A DNA stretch of 36,275 bases from Leptospira alexanderi serovar Manhao 3 str. L 60. GTDB taxonomy: Bacteria > Spirochaetota > Leptospiria > Leptospirales > Leptospiraceae. The translations under genes and the position numbers were made by a program. Location of the stretch: the NCBI RefSeq assembly GCF_000243815.2, contig NZ_AHMT02000051.1:40001-76275 (forward strand). The letters are read 5' to 3'. The notes below the pieces were generated by a model. The model worked only from the letters and a program-made list of their open reading frames with translations, did no database searches and was not told the origin of the DNA. Below are positions 17,158 to 24,649 of this stretch, one piece after another; position 1 is the stretch's first letter; each line of letters opens with the position of its first letter.

Positions 17158-18582
17158 GTGTGTGACCCCGTGTCCTCCTTCTTGTCTATAAAATCGTTTC
17201 GATGGATTCCGATTTTTGTGTGTTTTGGAATATTCCATTATATGAATATTTTAGAGGCAAAGGAAAGGATTATTCTAGATATCGGTTCCGCGGAAAAACT
17301 AGGTATCGAGAATAGTCCCGAAATTCGTTTAATCAGCTCCCAGCAACAAATCAAACGATTGTTGTTGAATGAAAATTGGAGGGCTTACTTTCCTACCGCA
17401 ACGGTTCGCTGGGATCGCTCCCACAATATAATATCGAATACGGACGATAGCAGAAATCAACGTTTGAGTTTGAACGTAGATCAGGTGGTATTTGACGGAG
17501 GGAGACGTTCTCTCGCTTTAGATGCCGCAATGAGTGATTTAGCGTTGGCAAAATACGATCTTCGTCTCGCCCTGAACGAACTTAGATTTAAAATCAGATC
17601 TAAATTTTATGAAGTTCTGAGTCGAAAGTCGGCAATCGAAGTCTACGAACGATCCATCAATCGCCAAAAACAACAATTGGAATTAGGAAAGAAGGAGCTG
17701 GAACTTGGAGAAAGTACCGTAATCAGAATTCTGGAAGTCGAAAATCGTCTGAATGAAATCAAAATGCAGCATGAAAACGCCCGGATGGAATACAATAATC
17801 TCCTTGAGGATTTTAAAATTCTACTACGTCTTCAAGCGAACAGCGAATTGGAATTAAAGGGGGATCTCTTAAATTCCGTAAAATACAACTTTATCCAGTT
17901 CGAAGAAATAAACCTAATTTCCTTGGCAAGAAAATATAGAGTGGACTTTGATCGGGCTAAGGCAAAGGAATTACAGACGGAGTCTCAGCATCGTTATGCG
18001 AAATCTTTTTACATTCCCACCGTTTCCTTAGGCGGCTTTTACGGCTATTCGGGAGCGGATTATCCGCCCAGGCAACCGGAATGGGGTTTAAATTTTCGAA
18101 TTTCCATGTTGATGGGTCCGAACCAAATTACCGATTCCTCGAACTTCGTTTCACGTAGGGACGATACGGATCGTTCCCTTTCCTCCTCCACTACTGTTTC
18201 GATTTACGATCAATTGAGTTATAAAAAGCAAATAGTTTCAACGGGAGTGGACGCGTATCAGGCTAAAATTGCCAATAAACAATTGGGGGATATTATCGAA
18301 ACCGAGATCAGAAAGTCTCTCAGGGGATTGAATATCAGTTGGCAAGCCATGAAACAAGCAGATGAAAATATTATAATATTCGAAAAAAGACTCAATATAC
18401 AGGAGCTACAGGTGAAACTCGGGGAAGCTACTCGGCCTCAATTGGCGGAAACGGAAATTCGTTTTTTAGAGGCGAAAAACGCCCAAATCGGGGCCAGGTT
18501 GAAATATTTGAACGCGATCGCTCAGATGGAGCTATCCACCGGCTTAAATTTAGACGATTTACACTTATTTGAACTACAATAA
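17158..18582 (+). CDS. TolC-like outer membrane efflux protein (OEP family)
   Basis: 474 aa from a GTG start; a shorter start cannot be excluded because no ribosome-binding site is clear. N-terminal hydrophobic segment (FRWIPIFVCFGIFHY) for export. The body shows the OEP pattern: long coiled helices (NRQKQQLELGKKELELGESTVIRIL), a strand region (RLSLNVDQVVFDGGRR) and a second OEP repeat ending KLGEATRPQLAETEIRFLEAKNAQIGARLKYLNAIAQMELSTGLNL-type helices. Known role: trimeric channel through the outer membrane and periplasm. The only OEP gene in the window, so it is the likely exit duct for the RND pair encoded divergently. Confidence 0.85.
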   Translation: MCDPVSSFLSIKSFRWIPIFVCFGIFHYMNILEAKERIILDIGSAEKLGIENSPEIRLISSQQQIKRLLLNENWRAYFPTATVRWDRSHNIISNTDDSRNQRLSLNVDQVVFDGGRRSLALDAAMSDLALAKYDLRLALNELRFKIRSKFYEVLSRKSAIEVYERSINRQKQQLELGKKELELGESTVIRILEVENRLNEIKMQHENARMEYNNLLEDFKILLRLQANSELELKGDLLNSVKYNFIQFEEINLISLARKYRVDFDRAKAKELQTESQHRYAKSFYIPTVSLGGFYGYSGADYPPRQPEWGLNFRISMLMGPNQITDSSNFVSRRDDTDRSLSSSTTVSIYDQLSYKKQIVSTGVDAYQAKIANKQLGDIIETEIRKSLRGLNISWQAMKQADENIIIFEKRLNIQELQVKLGEATRPQLAETEIRFLEAKNAQIGARLKYLNAIAQMELSTGLNLDDLHLFELQ

Positions 18583-18595
18583 GAGGATATAAAAT

Positions 18596-18688
18596 ATGAA
18601 AGATAAAAATCGTTTCACAAAACCGGAATCAAGTCGAGTAAAACGATTTGTAAATAACGGCTTACAGAGTCTTGTTCGTTATGCTTGA
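18596..18688 (+). CDS. 30-codon ORF between the channel and adaptor genes, possible coupling peptide
   Basis: Reads MKDKNRFTKPESSRVKRFVN and ends LQSLVRYA. A good AGAGGA lies 8-9 bases before its ATG, better than any site before the adaptor gene. Its TGA overlaps the adaptor's first ATG (ATGCTTGA), a layout typical of translational coupling. The product is short and basic and may have no function of its own. Alternatively the region is only an untranslated linker. Confidence 0.4.
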   Translation: MKDKNRFTKPESSRVKRFVNNGLQSLVRYA

Positions 18689-20111
18689 TCCCATGAAATT
18701 AAGATTATATTCTTATTATAGGATTTTTCGAAAGTGCGTCTGGATTGTAATATTACTATTTCTTTTTACCGATTGTAAAAAAAGCGAGAAAAAGGAAGAA
18801 GTATTACCTCTCGAAGATCGGATCAAACTCGCCAAAATCGATTTGAGCGAATCGAGTTCCGGTCTTAAAGTTTTAGGTTCCGTTTCTTTTTTCAAGAAGG
18901 CGGAGGTTACTTCCAAAATTTTAGGGAGAATTCAACAATATTTCAAAGAAGAGGGAGATCCCGTTCTTACCGGAGACGTTCTTGCAAAAATGGAAACGTT
19001 GAATTTAGAAATTCAATTATCCAAGGATCAATCCGGTGTGGAAGTACAAACACGTCAAAGGGATCTTGCGTCCGCCAAACTTTTTATCGCCAAACAAAGG
19101 GTGGATCGAGAAATGGCGAACATCGAAAAGGCGGAGGCGGACGTAAAGGACTCCAGGGAAATTCGGAATAATCTTTTGCGTAGCGCGGAAAACAAAAAGA
19201 AGCTGAACGAAGCCGGAGCCGTTTCCGAAACGGAATTAAAATCCGTGGAAACATCTTTGAACTCCGCCGAAATTTCCCTTTTTAAAGCCGAAAAAAATCT
19301 CGCCAGTCTTAGAATGGGTTATAGACCGGAAGATTTAGATAAAGCGAATATTCAGATTCCGAAAACCAAGACAGGATTAAAGGACGCTTATATAAAATTG
19401 AATACTATGATTGAGAGCGCCGAATTGGACATGGCCGAAGCAAACCTCAAATCGACGCTTAAAAACATGGAATCCACGCAACTCCTATTAAAGGAATCGA
19501 ATATTAAAAGTCCGTTATCAGGAACCGTCGCTTCCAGAATTAAGGAACAGGGAGAAGCCGTCAAAGAGGGGGAGGCTTTGTATATCATCGTCGACACTTC
19601 TAAAGTGATCTTGAAGTTTAACGTCGGTGAATCGGAGCTATGGAAACTGAAAAAAGATCAGAAAGTGAATTTTATCGTTGATGCTTATCCGGGTCAAAAC
19701 TTTGAAGGAAGGGTTTATATCATCAGTCCGATCGTCGATCCGCAGAGCAGAACGGTGGAAGTGAAGGTTCTCACTCAAAATGAAAAAAAACTCTTAAAGC
19801 CGGGTATGTTCACACGGGGTTACATCCTTCAAGAGGACGCCCGAAAAAAAACCTTTTTGATTCCGCTCAAAGCTCTCATTAAAAATAAGGAAGGCAAGAA
19901 TGGAACCGTCTTTGTTGCAAACGATGAAAATCGATTGTTTGGTGTCGAAGTGGAAATCGTTAAAGAGGAAGGAGATTTTGCGGAAGTATTAGGAAATCTT
20001 GAATTAGGACGATATATTGCGGTTTCCGATTTGAATGAACTCAAGGAAGGTCAAAAAGTTAAAGTTCCAAAGGAACAAACTTCCGGTTCGATCGAAGAGA
20101 AATCTCATTGA
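18681..20111 (+). CDS. RND membrane-fusion (periplasmic adaptor) lipoprotein, HlyD/AcrA type
   Basis: About 476 aa from the first ATG; another ATG four codons on (MKLRLYSYYRIF) is equally possible. Hydrophobic leader ending LFLFTDC gives a lipidated N terminus. The order is: half of a lipoyl domain (VTSKILGRIQQYFKEEGDPVLTGDVLAKME), a long alpha-hairpin coiled coil of about 200 residues, the other lipoyl half (SNIKSPLSGTVASRIKEQGEAV), then beta-barrel (GQNFEGRVYIISPIVDPQSR) and membrane-proximal domains. Known role: bridges the RND pump and the TolC-like channel. It is the only adaptor for two RND proteins here. The 3' end overlaps the convergent lipoprotein gene by seven bases. Confidence 0.88.
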   Translation: MLDPMKLRLYSYYRIFRKCVWIVILLFLFTDCKKSEKKEEVLPLEDRIKLAKIDLSESSSGLKVLGSVSFFKKAEVTSKILGRIQQYFKEEGDPVLTGDVLAKMETLNLEIQLSKDQSGVEVQTRQRDLASAKLFIAKQRVDREMANIEKAEADVKDSREIRNNLLRSAENKKKLNEAGAVSETELKSVETSLNSAEISLFKAEKNLASLRMGYRPEDLDKANIQIPKTKTGLKDAYIKLNTMIESAELDMAEANLKSTLKNMESTQLLLKESNIKSPLSGTVASRIKEQGEAVKEGEALYIIVDTSKVILKFNVGESELWKLKKDQKVNFIVDAYPGQNFEGRVYIISPIVDPQSRTVEVKVLTQNEKKLLKPGMFTRGYILQEDARKKTFLIPLKALIKNKEGKNGTVFVANDENRLFGVEVEIVKEEGDFAEVLGNLELGRYIAVSDLNELKEGQKVKVPKEQTSGSIEEKSH

Positions 20112-20515
20112 CAAGTGATGAGTATGCTGAATACGCTCGTCCCGGAAATGCTTCCCACTCCGTTTGGGATCGTGCAGATTTTCGCATTTGGCTGCGTTAA
20201 CACTGTAACCGAATAGGAGTCTCCGTTTTTATAGGCTTTTGCAAATCGAAATACGCCGTTTAGATTGATCGTCAGTAAATCGGAATTGTTGTTTTGAATG
20301 ATGACGCTACTGGATAAAGCTAGGCCAGTGATGGTTCCCCCGACATAATAGGAATCGTTGTTTGGGTTTTGATTTTGTCCGTTCTCTGCGGCGGTAACGA
20401 TGGAAAGTAATCTCGATTTAAAATCTTTTTCCCTCTGATCCTCATGGTTCGTTTTTCCGCATCCTAAAACCGATAGATAGATTAACAGATAAAAAGTTTT
20501 TAAAAAGAGGTTCAT
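20105..20515 (-). CDS. Small lipoprotein with a beta-sandwich domain
   Basis: 136 aa from the chosen ATG, which gives a clean signal peptide (MNLFLKTFYLLIYLSVLGC); a start 42 bases upstream would add 14 polar residues before it. The mature part (YYVGGTITGLALSSSVIIQNN ... FRFAKAYKNGDSYSVTVLTQP ... CTIPNGVGSISG ... ITC) matches a widespread extracellular repeat domain that reads 'VGGTISGLxGxxVxLxNNG'. One domain copy is present. It converges with and overlaps the adaptor gene, so it is not part of that operon. The function is unknown; probably surface-exposed. Confidence 0.7.
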   Translation of the reverse strand: MNLFLKTFYLLIYLSVLGCGKTNHEDQREKDFKSRLLSIVTAAENGQNQNPNNDSYYVGGTITGLALSSSVIIQNNNSDLLTINLNGVFRFAKAYKNGDSYSVTVLTQPNAKICTIPNGVGSISGTSVFSILITCQ

Positions 20516-20591
20516 TCTTCCATCATGATGTGTTTGGGTGAGAATTCTTTCGAACATTTTTTGAAACTCGTTTGGAAATACTTACTAGGGG

Positions 20592-20639
20592 TCAGAAGTC
20601 AGGTTTTAGGAATCAGTGGATAGGTTTTAGAAGTCAGTG
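20592..20639. repeat. Two-copy 21-bp direct repeat
   Basis: AGGTTTTAGGAATCAGTG is repeated with two changes after exactly 21 bases. It lies upstream of the lipoprotein gene and just left of the duplicated module. Confidence 0.5.
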
Positions 20640-20657
20640 TAGCGTGTAAAGCCCTAG

Positions 20658-21022
20658 AAAAAACACCCCGCGGCACAAAATTTTCTTGATTTGTGAAGTA
20701 TATTTTTTCATATATCACCACAAGGCGAATCGGTTCAATTACGTATTAAAAATTTTAGGGTATTACTTTCAAGTTTAGCGCTTGTATTAATGATTCCTTT
20801 TATTTTCTTTTTTGTTTCCAAACCAAACGAAATAACCGCTTCCCGTACGTTTTCTGCGGAGTTTCGCGTCATTGGCGCTACTTTCGAATTTGAAAGAAAC
20901 GTTTCCTCGATTTTTTTAGATGAAGTTTCCGTTCGGAATTTCCAAGGACTGAGTCGGAACAACGGATCTGGTTTTGTGAATGGGAGAGTTCCCACAAGAC
21001 GAAATGTTAAGCGAATTGGATA
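20658..21022 (+). repeat. Left copy of a ~360-bp duplicated module
   Basis: The sequence from AAACACCCCGCGGCACAAAA onward matches the segment beginning at 23317 with constant offset 2659 over the first ~280 bases. It continues to CCCACAAGAC after a nine-base length difference, and weakly to about 21022. The leader (non-coding) part is conserved best, which points to a shared promoter or untranslated region. Confidence 0.85.
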
Positions 21023-21023
21023 A
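20733..21023 (+). pseudogene. Truncated copy of the 270-aa membrane-anchored protein gene
   Basis: The position matching the GTG start of the right copy is GTT here, so the normal start is lost; the first remaining ATG is at 20790. The encoded stretch (MIPFIFFFVSKPNEITASRT onward) follows the N-terminal quarter of the downstream protein closely, then diverges after a deletion and stops. The rest of the gene is missing. Confidence 0.75.
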
Positions 21024-21122
21024 TGCAACCATTTGTTTCGATTCATTCTTAACGTTATTTTAACAAAATGTGAAAATATAAATTTCGATCGAACGTTATG
21101 CAGATTGCTTCCCGCAATCCAT

Positions 21123-21229
21123 ATTAGAGTTGTTGAAAAATTAATTCTCCATTTGTTTCCGTTTTATGGAAACGGTCAATTGAAGCAGTTTTGTTAATCG
21201 CCACTATGGAATTTTTCAACAGCTCTAAT
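21123..21229. mobile_element. 107-bp inverted-repeat element, MITE-like
   Basis: Terminal 20-base arms (ATTAGAGTTGTTGAAAAATT and its complement at 21210-21229) match at 19 of 20 positions. Inside is a second hairpin, CCGTTT/AAACGG. No gene is present. A 24-base inner segment (21179-21202) recurs with two changes at 22060-22083. The target duplication cannot be settled by eye, so a folded-RNA or terminator role remains possible. Confidence 0.55.
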
Positions 21230-21438
21230 GTCGTTGATTATCTTTCAAATATATAAAAAATTCAAGATCATTATTACGTAGAGATCGGTAAGATAAATTT
21301 GGTCTAAAAAGATTAAAAATAATTTTTAAAATAGAAATTTCTATTTTTACTGGAATGTAAAATTTTCCGATTTCTAAAAATAAGACAATCCATATTCAAT
21401 TTAAATTAACTACGTACAATTTCATAAAAAATAACGTT

Positions 21439-22035
21439 ATGCATCGATATTTATACTTCGTTTTAAAGATATTCATTTTAATTTCTTTTTTACAACAATG
21501 TGAACAAGATAAAGAGGGATTTAAAGATCCGTTTAAAGATTTATCTGAGGAAGATATTATGCGCCTTGTTCAGTTTTATAATATTGTCACTCCGAAATGT
21601 GGCGCAGATGTGGCAATTGCAAAAAAGATTGCATCCTCTTCTTTCGATAACGTTGAGGTCGTTTATTCATATTCGGGAGATAAGCCGGTTACAATTTGTG
21701 GTATGGATGAAGGATCTGCGGAAATTACGATTCAGAAGAGTGGTAGATATAAAGTAGGTTCGGTGAAGAGTGGTTATTATAAACTTCAATGTGGAACTTT
21801 GACTCTTACTTATGAAAGCTATCTTTCCGTTTTTTTAAATCGTTCTAATTTAAATCCAGTTTATGGAAGTGATGAGACTGGATCTTTTAATATCTTTGAT
21901 GCAAATGCTGGAGATAAATTTAAAATTAGGCTCGTTCAGGAATCCAAAGGGGTTTATTGTGAAAATTCACGCGGTGGGATTGCGGGAACGCAGATCGAGA
22001 ATTCCGCGGCGACAGGAATTTTACAAAAATTTTAA
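21439..22035 (+). CDS. Putative Leptospira-type lipoprotein of unknown function
   Basis: 198 aa. Signal peptide MHRYLYFVLKIFILISFLQQ followed by Cys21, a spirochaetal lipobox. Six Cys residues occur in the mature part (PKCGAD, TICGMD, KLQCGT, VYCENS among them), suggesting disulphides. Strands such as AEITIQKSGRYKVGSV and CGTLTLTYESYLSVFLN point to a beta-rich domain. No family is recognised. Codon use is more AT-rich than in the efflux operon. It stands alone on the plus strand between repeats, opposite the toxin-antitoxin pair. Confidence 0.65.
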   Translation: MHRYLYFVLKIFILISFLQQCEQDKEGFKDPFKDLSEEDIMRLVQFYNIVTPKCGADVAIAKKIASSSFDNVEVVYSYSGDKPVTICGMDEGSAEITIQKSGRYKVGSVKSGYYKLQCGTLTLTYESYLSVFLNRSNLNPVYGSDETGSFNIFDANAGDKFKIRLVQESKGVYCENSRGGIAGTQIENSAATGILQKF

Positions 22036-22054
22036 TTTCAACTTGTGTTGAAAT
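22035..22054 (+). terminator. Perfect 8-bp hairpin right after the lipoprotein stop
   Basis: ATTTCAAC and its complement enclose a four-base TTGT loop, starting at the stop codon. It lacks a T tail on the plus strand, so it may only stabilise the mRNA end. Confidence 0.35.
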
Positions 22055-22189
22055 GGACGATTGAAGCAGTTTCGTTAATCCCCAAGGTTTGATTTTGCCC
22101 ATTTCGCAAAATCTTTTTCTAATTTTTTACCGTCTGAAATTTTATTCATATTTGTTCAAATAAACAACCTATTATCATAGACAATTTGC

Positions 22190-22325
22190 GAATCCGAAGG
22201 ACTTGGCGCGAGCTTGTTTTGCAAGCGAAGCGACAAAACAAATGTGCCGGAGACCAAACGAGGATCGCAGAAGCGCCTCAAGAAGTCGCGTTAGGCGCCT
22301 GTAAGCTGGCGCTGCAACGACAAGA
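22190..22325. repeat. GC-rich structured block downstream of higA
   Basis: The composition jumps from AT-rich to GC-rich here. Several inverted repeats overlap: TTGTTTTG/CAAAACAA around the stretch AAGCGAAGCG, AGCGCC (22272-22277)/GGCGCT (22308-22313), and GCGCCT/AGGCGC. It may be the terminator or 3' region of the higBA transcript, or a degenerate dispersed repeat. No gene is seen. Confidence 0.4.
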
Positions 22326-22667
22326 TTAAGCCGGAGACGGAGTCGCTTTTTTACTGTTTTGATCTTTATAAAAATCCTTATATGATCTCATACTTTTAAG
22401 AACTTTTGTCAATTTATGCTGTTCTTCCCGAATATCATAATCATTTTGAAGACCAATCCAAAAGTGCGGATTTAATTCAAAAAACTTCCCAAGTTTTATT
22501 GAGATACTGGCGGTAATGTTTCTTTTTCCATGAATAATATCTGAAATCTTCGACTCAGGAATGCCTGTTTCTTTGGATAATCTATAGCCAGAAATACCCA
22601 TTGGCTCTAAGAATTCTTCCTGTAGAATCTCACCGGGATGAACATTTAATAGTTTTTTACTTACCAT
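22326..22667 (-). CDS. higA: HigA-family antitoxin
   Basis: 113 aa with an XRE-type helix-turn-helix (GYRLSKETGIPESKISDIIHGKRNITASISIKLGKFF, from about residue 27). It opens with the HPGEILQEEFLEPMGIS signature of HigA/VapI proteins. It follows the toxin gene by nine bases, the reversed toxin-first order usual for higBA. Known role: binds HigB and represses the shared promoter. The C-terminal tail (KKATPSPA) lies outside the fold. Confidence 0.88.
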   Translation of the reverse strand: MVSKKLLNVHPGEILQEEFLEPMGISGYRLSKETGIPESKISDIIHGKRNITASISIKLGKFFELNPHFWIGLQNDYDIREEQHKLTKVLKSMRSYKDFYKDQNSKKATPSPA

Positions 22668-22676
22668 TTCTTTCTC

Positions 22677-22958
22677 CTAATGATAATCAGTTATTTCAAC
22701 GTTGAAAGCATGATTGCTTACAAAATTAAAGCAAATTCGCCATTGTGAATTAATCGAAATAGAATATTGCCCTTCTCTGTCTCCAGATAGTTTATGAAGT
22801 CGATTCCCGGGCGGAACTCGGAGTTCTGTTACATCTACAATGTTATTGATCATACCAAGCTTCATTTGCGCTTTCTTCTGAATATCGGGTGAATATTTTT
22901 TTGAAAAACGACCTTCCCAAATTTCCTGAGTCTCTTTATCCTTAAAAGACCTAATCAC
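22677..22958 (-). CDS. higB: HigB-family toxin (RelE-like mRNA interferase)
   Basis: 93 aa from a GTG start, the normal HigB size. The motifs VTELRVPPGNRLHKLSGDRE and YSISINSQWRICFNF are diagnostic of HigB; Arg and Lys residues there contribute to ribosome-dependent mRNA cleavage in the family. It is the first gene of a two-gene operon with higA. No truncation is seen, so the toxin is probably active and kept in check by HigA. Confidence 0.88.
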   Translation of the reverse strand: MIRSFKDKETQEIWEGRFSKKYSPDIQKKAQMKLGMINNIVDVTELRVPPGNRLHKLSGDREGQYSISINSQWRICFNFVSNHAFNVEITDYH

Positions 22959-23316
22959 TAATTGATGCTTATCATATTGATTAGTATTGTCAATGATTTT
23001 TTCAGCAAAAAATCAATAAAATCTCAACTCGCTAATCCCGGATACGAATGTCTGGAAATGAACGAAGCGGGAAGTTGCTGTTAGGCGACGTTCGGGTAAG
23101 TTAATTCAGATTTACTTCTTGGTAATGGAAGTTTAGAAATATAAAATCCTGAAACACGATTTGTCGTTTCAATGGTTCACTGAACTTCGTAACTGACGGC
23201 TCGATTCTTCTCTCAGCTGTTGTAATTTTGGTTTTTTGTTCATTTTCCCTTTTTTCACTCGAAAAAAAGGTCAACGTATTTCAGGTAAAGCAAGTTCTCT
23301 CTACTTTAATTTTTTA
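22959..23316. promoter_or_regulatory. higBA promoter/operator region and gene-free spacer
   Basis: A TTGACA hexamer on the minus strand (22993-22988) could be the -35 box of higBA, but no good -10 box sits at standard distance. It overlaps an inverted repeat TTGA-N9-TCAA (22977-22993), a plausible HigA operator. The rest of the stretch, to 23316, holds no gene that I can support. Confidence 0.35.
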
Positions 23317-23668
23317 AAAAAACACCCCGCGGCACAAAATTTTCTTGATTTGTGAAGTATATTTTTTCATATATCACAGCGGGACAAATCGGTGCAGTTA
23401 CAAATTAAAAACTTCCGGGTATTACTTTCAAGTTTAGCCCTTGTATCGATAATTCCTTTTATTTTCTTTTTTGTTTCCAAACCAAAGGAAACAACCGTTT
23501 CCCGTACGTTTTCGACGGAGTTTCGCGTCATTGGCGCTACTTTCGAGTTTGAAAGAAACGTTTCCTCGATTTTCTTAGATGAAGTTCCCGACCGGAATTT
23601 CCAAGGACTGAGTCAGAACAACGGATCCGGATCCGGTTTTGTTTTGAATGAGAGAGTTCCCACAAGAC
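23317..23668 (+). repeat. Right copy of the ~360-bp duplicated module
   Basis: Matches 20658-21000 and forms the leader and first quarter of the 270-aa protein gene. It begins in AAACACCCCGCGGCACAAAA and includes about 75 untranslated bases. Confidence 0.85.
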
Positions 23669-24204
23669 AATTGGAAGATCGGAACGTCGAACTTTCGAAT
23701 TCAAGCGCATTGGATTCAAAGGCCCTGCCAAAAGAGAAATTTCCGCTTAGAAAAACTTCGGAGAAGAAAGAGAAGTTTTTTGCAGAGATTTCGGATTTGG
23801 ATCCTTTGGACCCCGTTTTTGTATATTTGTCGGAAGATAAATTTTTAACACTCCAGTTCGACTTTTTTCTAAATGTGATTTTGAACCCTGCTCACCGATT
23901 GAATCAACTTTTGACGCCGTCTATTGCACTTTCGAACATTCGCAAAATGGAGAAGGGTTGGTTCGGTTCCAATTTGTATGATTTGAGCGTTATTCTTCCT
24001 AACCGGGAGAATCGCAAACCCAAGCCGGACCCATCTCTCACTTCCTTTTCCCAATTTCGAATGAGCCGAATCGATTTTGATTTAGCTCCGATGAATCTAA
24101 AACGATCGGAACGATCTTTTGTATCTTTTAAGTTTTACCGCTATTTCGCATTACTCTTTTCTTTTCCCCCGAATTTACCCGAAGGACAAAACGAATCATG
24201 TTAA
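23392..24204 (+). CDS. Membrane-anchored protein of unknown function, upstream partner of the giant protein
   Basis: 270 aa from GTG. One N-terminal membrane segment (VLLSSLALVSIIPFIFFFV) and a soluble part with no recognised domain. A charged middle (KEKFPLRKTSEKKEKFFAEIS) precedes a hydrophobic block (LTLQFDFFLNVILNPAHRLNQLL). Its stop overlaps the start of the next small ORF (ATGTTAA). Its leading quarter was duplicated 2.66 kb upstream. Placement directly before the giant gene suggests shared expression, but there is no direct evidence of joint function. Confidence 0.6.
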   Translation: MQLQIKNFRVLLSSLALVSIIPFIFFFVSKPKETTVSRTFSTEFRVIGATFEFERNVSSIFLDEVPDRNFQGLSQNNGSGSGFVLNERVPTRQLEDRNVELSNSSALDSKALPKEKFPLRKTSEKKEKFFAEISDLDPLDPVFVYLSEDKFLTLQFDFFLNVILNPAHRLNQLLTPSIALSNIRKMEKGWFGSNLYDLSVILPNRENRKPKPDPSLTSFSQFRMSRIDFDLAPMNLKRSERSFVSFKFYRYFALLFSFPPNLPEGQNESC

Positions 24205-24353
24205 CCGCCAACCCATCCCGCATTTCTCAATCCACAAAGTCCGCTTCTTTTCTAAACTCCTTTCGAAAGAAATTATTCTCCTTATTTTTACGGCCTGAGC
24301 CGTCGGTTCAAAAAACTCAAACGACAAACCACGGAAGCGGAGCGGTTTGTTAG
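24198..24353 (+). CDS. 51-codon ORF overlapping the previous gene
   Basis: Starts at an ATG inside the preceding stop region (ATGTTAA) and reads MLTANPSRISQSTKSASFLN, a Ser/Arg-rich sequence with a short hydrophobic patch KKLFSLFLR. It could be a real small protein made by coupling, or a decayed N terminus of the giant protein. No family recognised. Confidence 0.3.
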   Translation: MLTANPSRISQSTKSASFLNSFRKKLFSLFLRPEPSVQKTQTTNHGSGAVC

Positions 24354-24649
24354 AATGGATTTGCGTTTGGAGAGGTTCGGCGGTTTTCAGGGTTTGACGA
24401 GCTTGGAAACACAATCAGACATTAACCGCGTGAGCGATCGTAGTGAAAATCCTGCAACGCACCATGCTATAAATGCAGAAACTGGAATATACGAAAAAAT
24501 TAAAATGGTGCGTTGCAGATTGAAACGAAGAGCGCGACTCTGCGCTGGAAGTTCGGAAAAATCTCGCAGAGGCACGCCCCTGAAATCCGACTCCTATCCA
24601 TCGACATCTAGAACGAGAAGGGTGGAACAAAGGCCTTCGATCTGGGGGA
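24354..24649. other. Leader region of the giant gene
   Basis: About 300 bases with no gene that I accept. A 127-codon frame crosses it, but its composition (Arg/Ser-rich, no domain) looks like chance reading. It includes the inverted repeat at 24452-24518. A GGGGGA stretch directly abuts the ATG at 24650, too close to be a normal ribosome-binding site for that codon. Confidence 0.4.
24452..24518. repeat. Perfect 14-bp inverted repeat with a 39-base loop
   Basis: CTGCAACGCACCAT and its complement (24505-24518) flank an AT-rich loop. Outside the arms AATC continues the match after a one-base gap. It may be a small mobile element remnant or a leader RNA structure before the giant gene. Confidence 0.6.

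Larger units (their letters stand above)
20558..21438. other. Repeat-rich intergenic region
   Basis: Contains the 21-bp direct repeat, the left module copy with its pseudogene, and the 107-bp inverted-repeat element. From 21230 to 21438 the DNA is very AT-rich, with no gene seen; the promoter of the following lipoprotein gene is presumably there. Confidence 0.5.

Noticed and set aside
20733..21023. Functional second copy of the 270-aa protein
   Set aside because: Start codon changed to GTT, most of the gene missing, and the frame ends soon after the homology.
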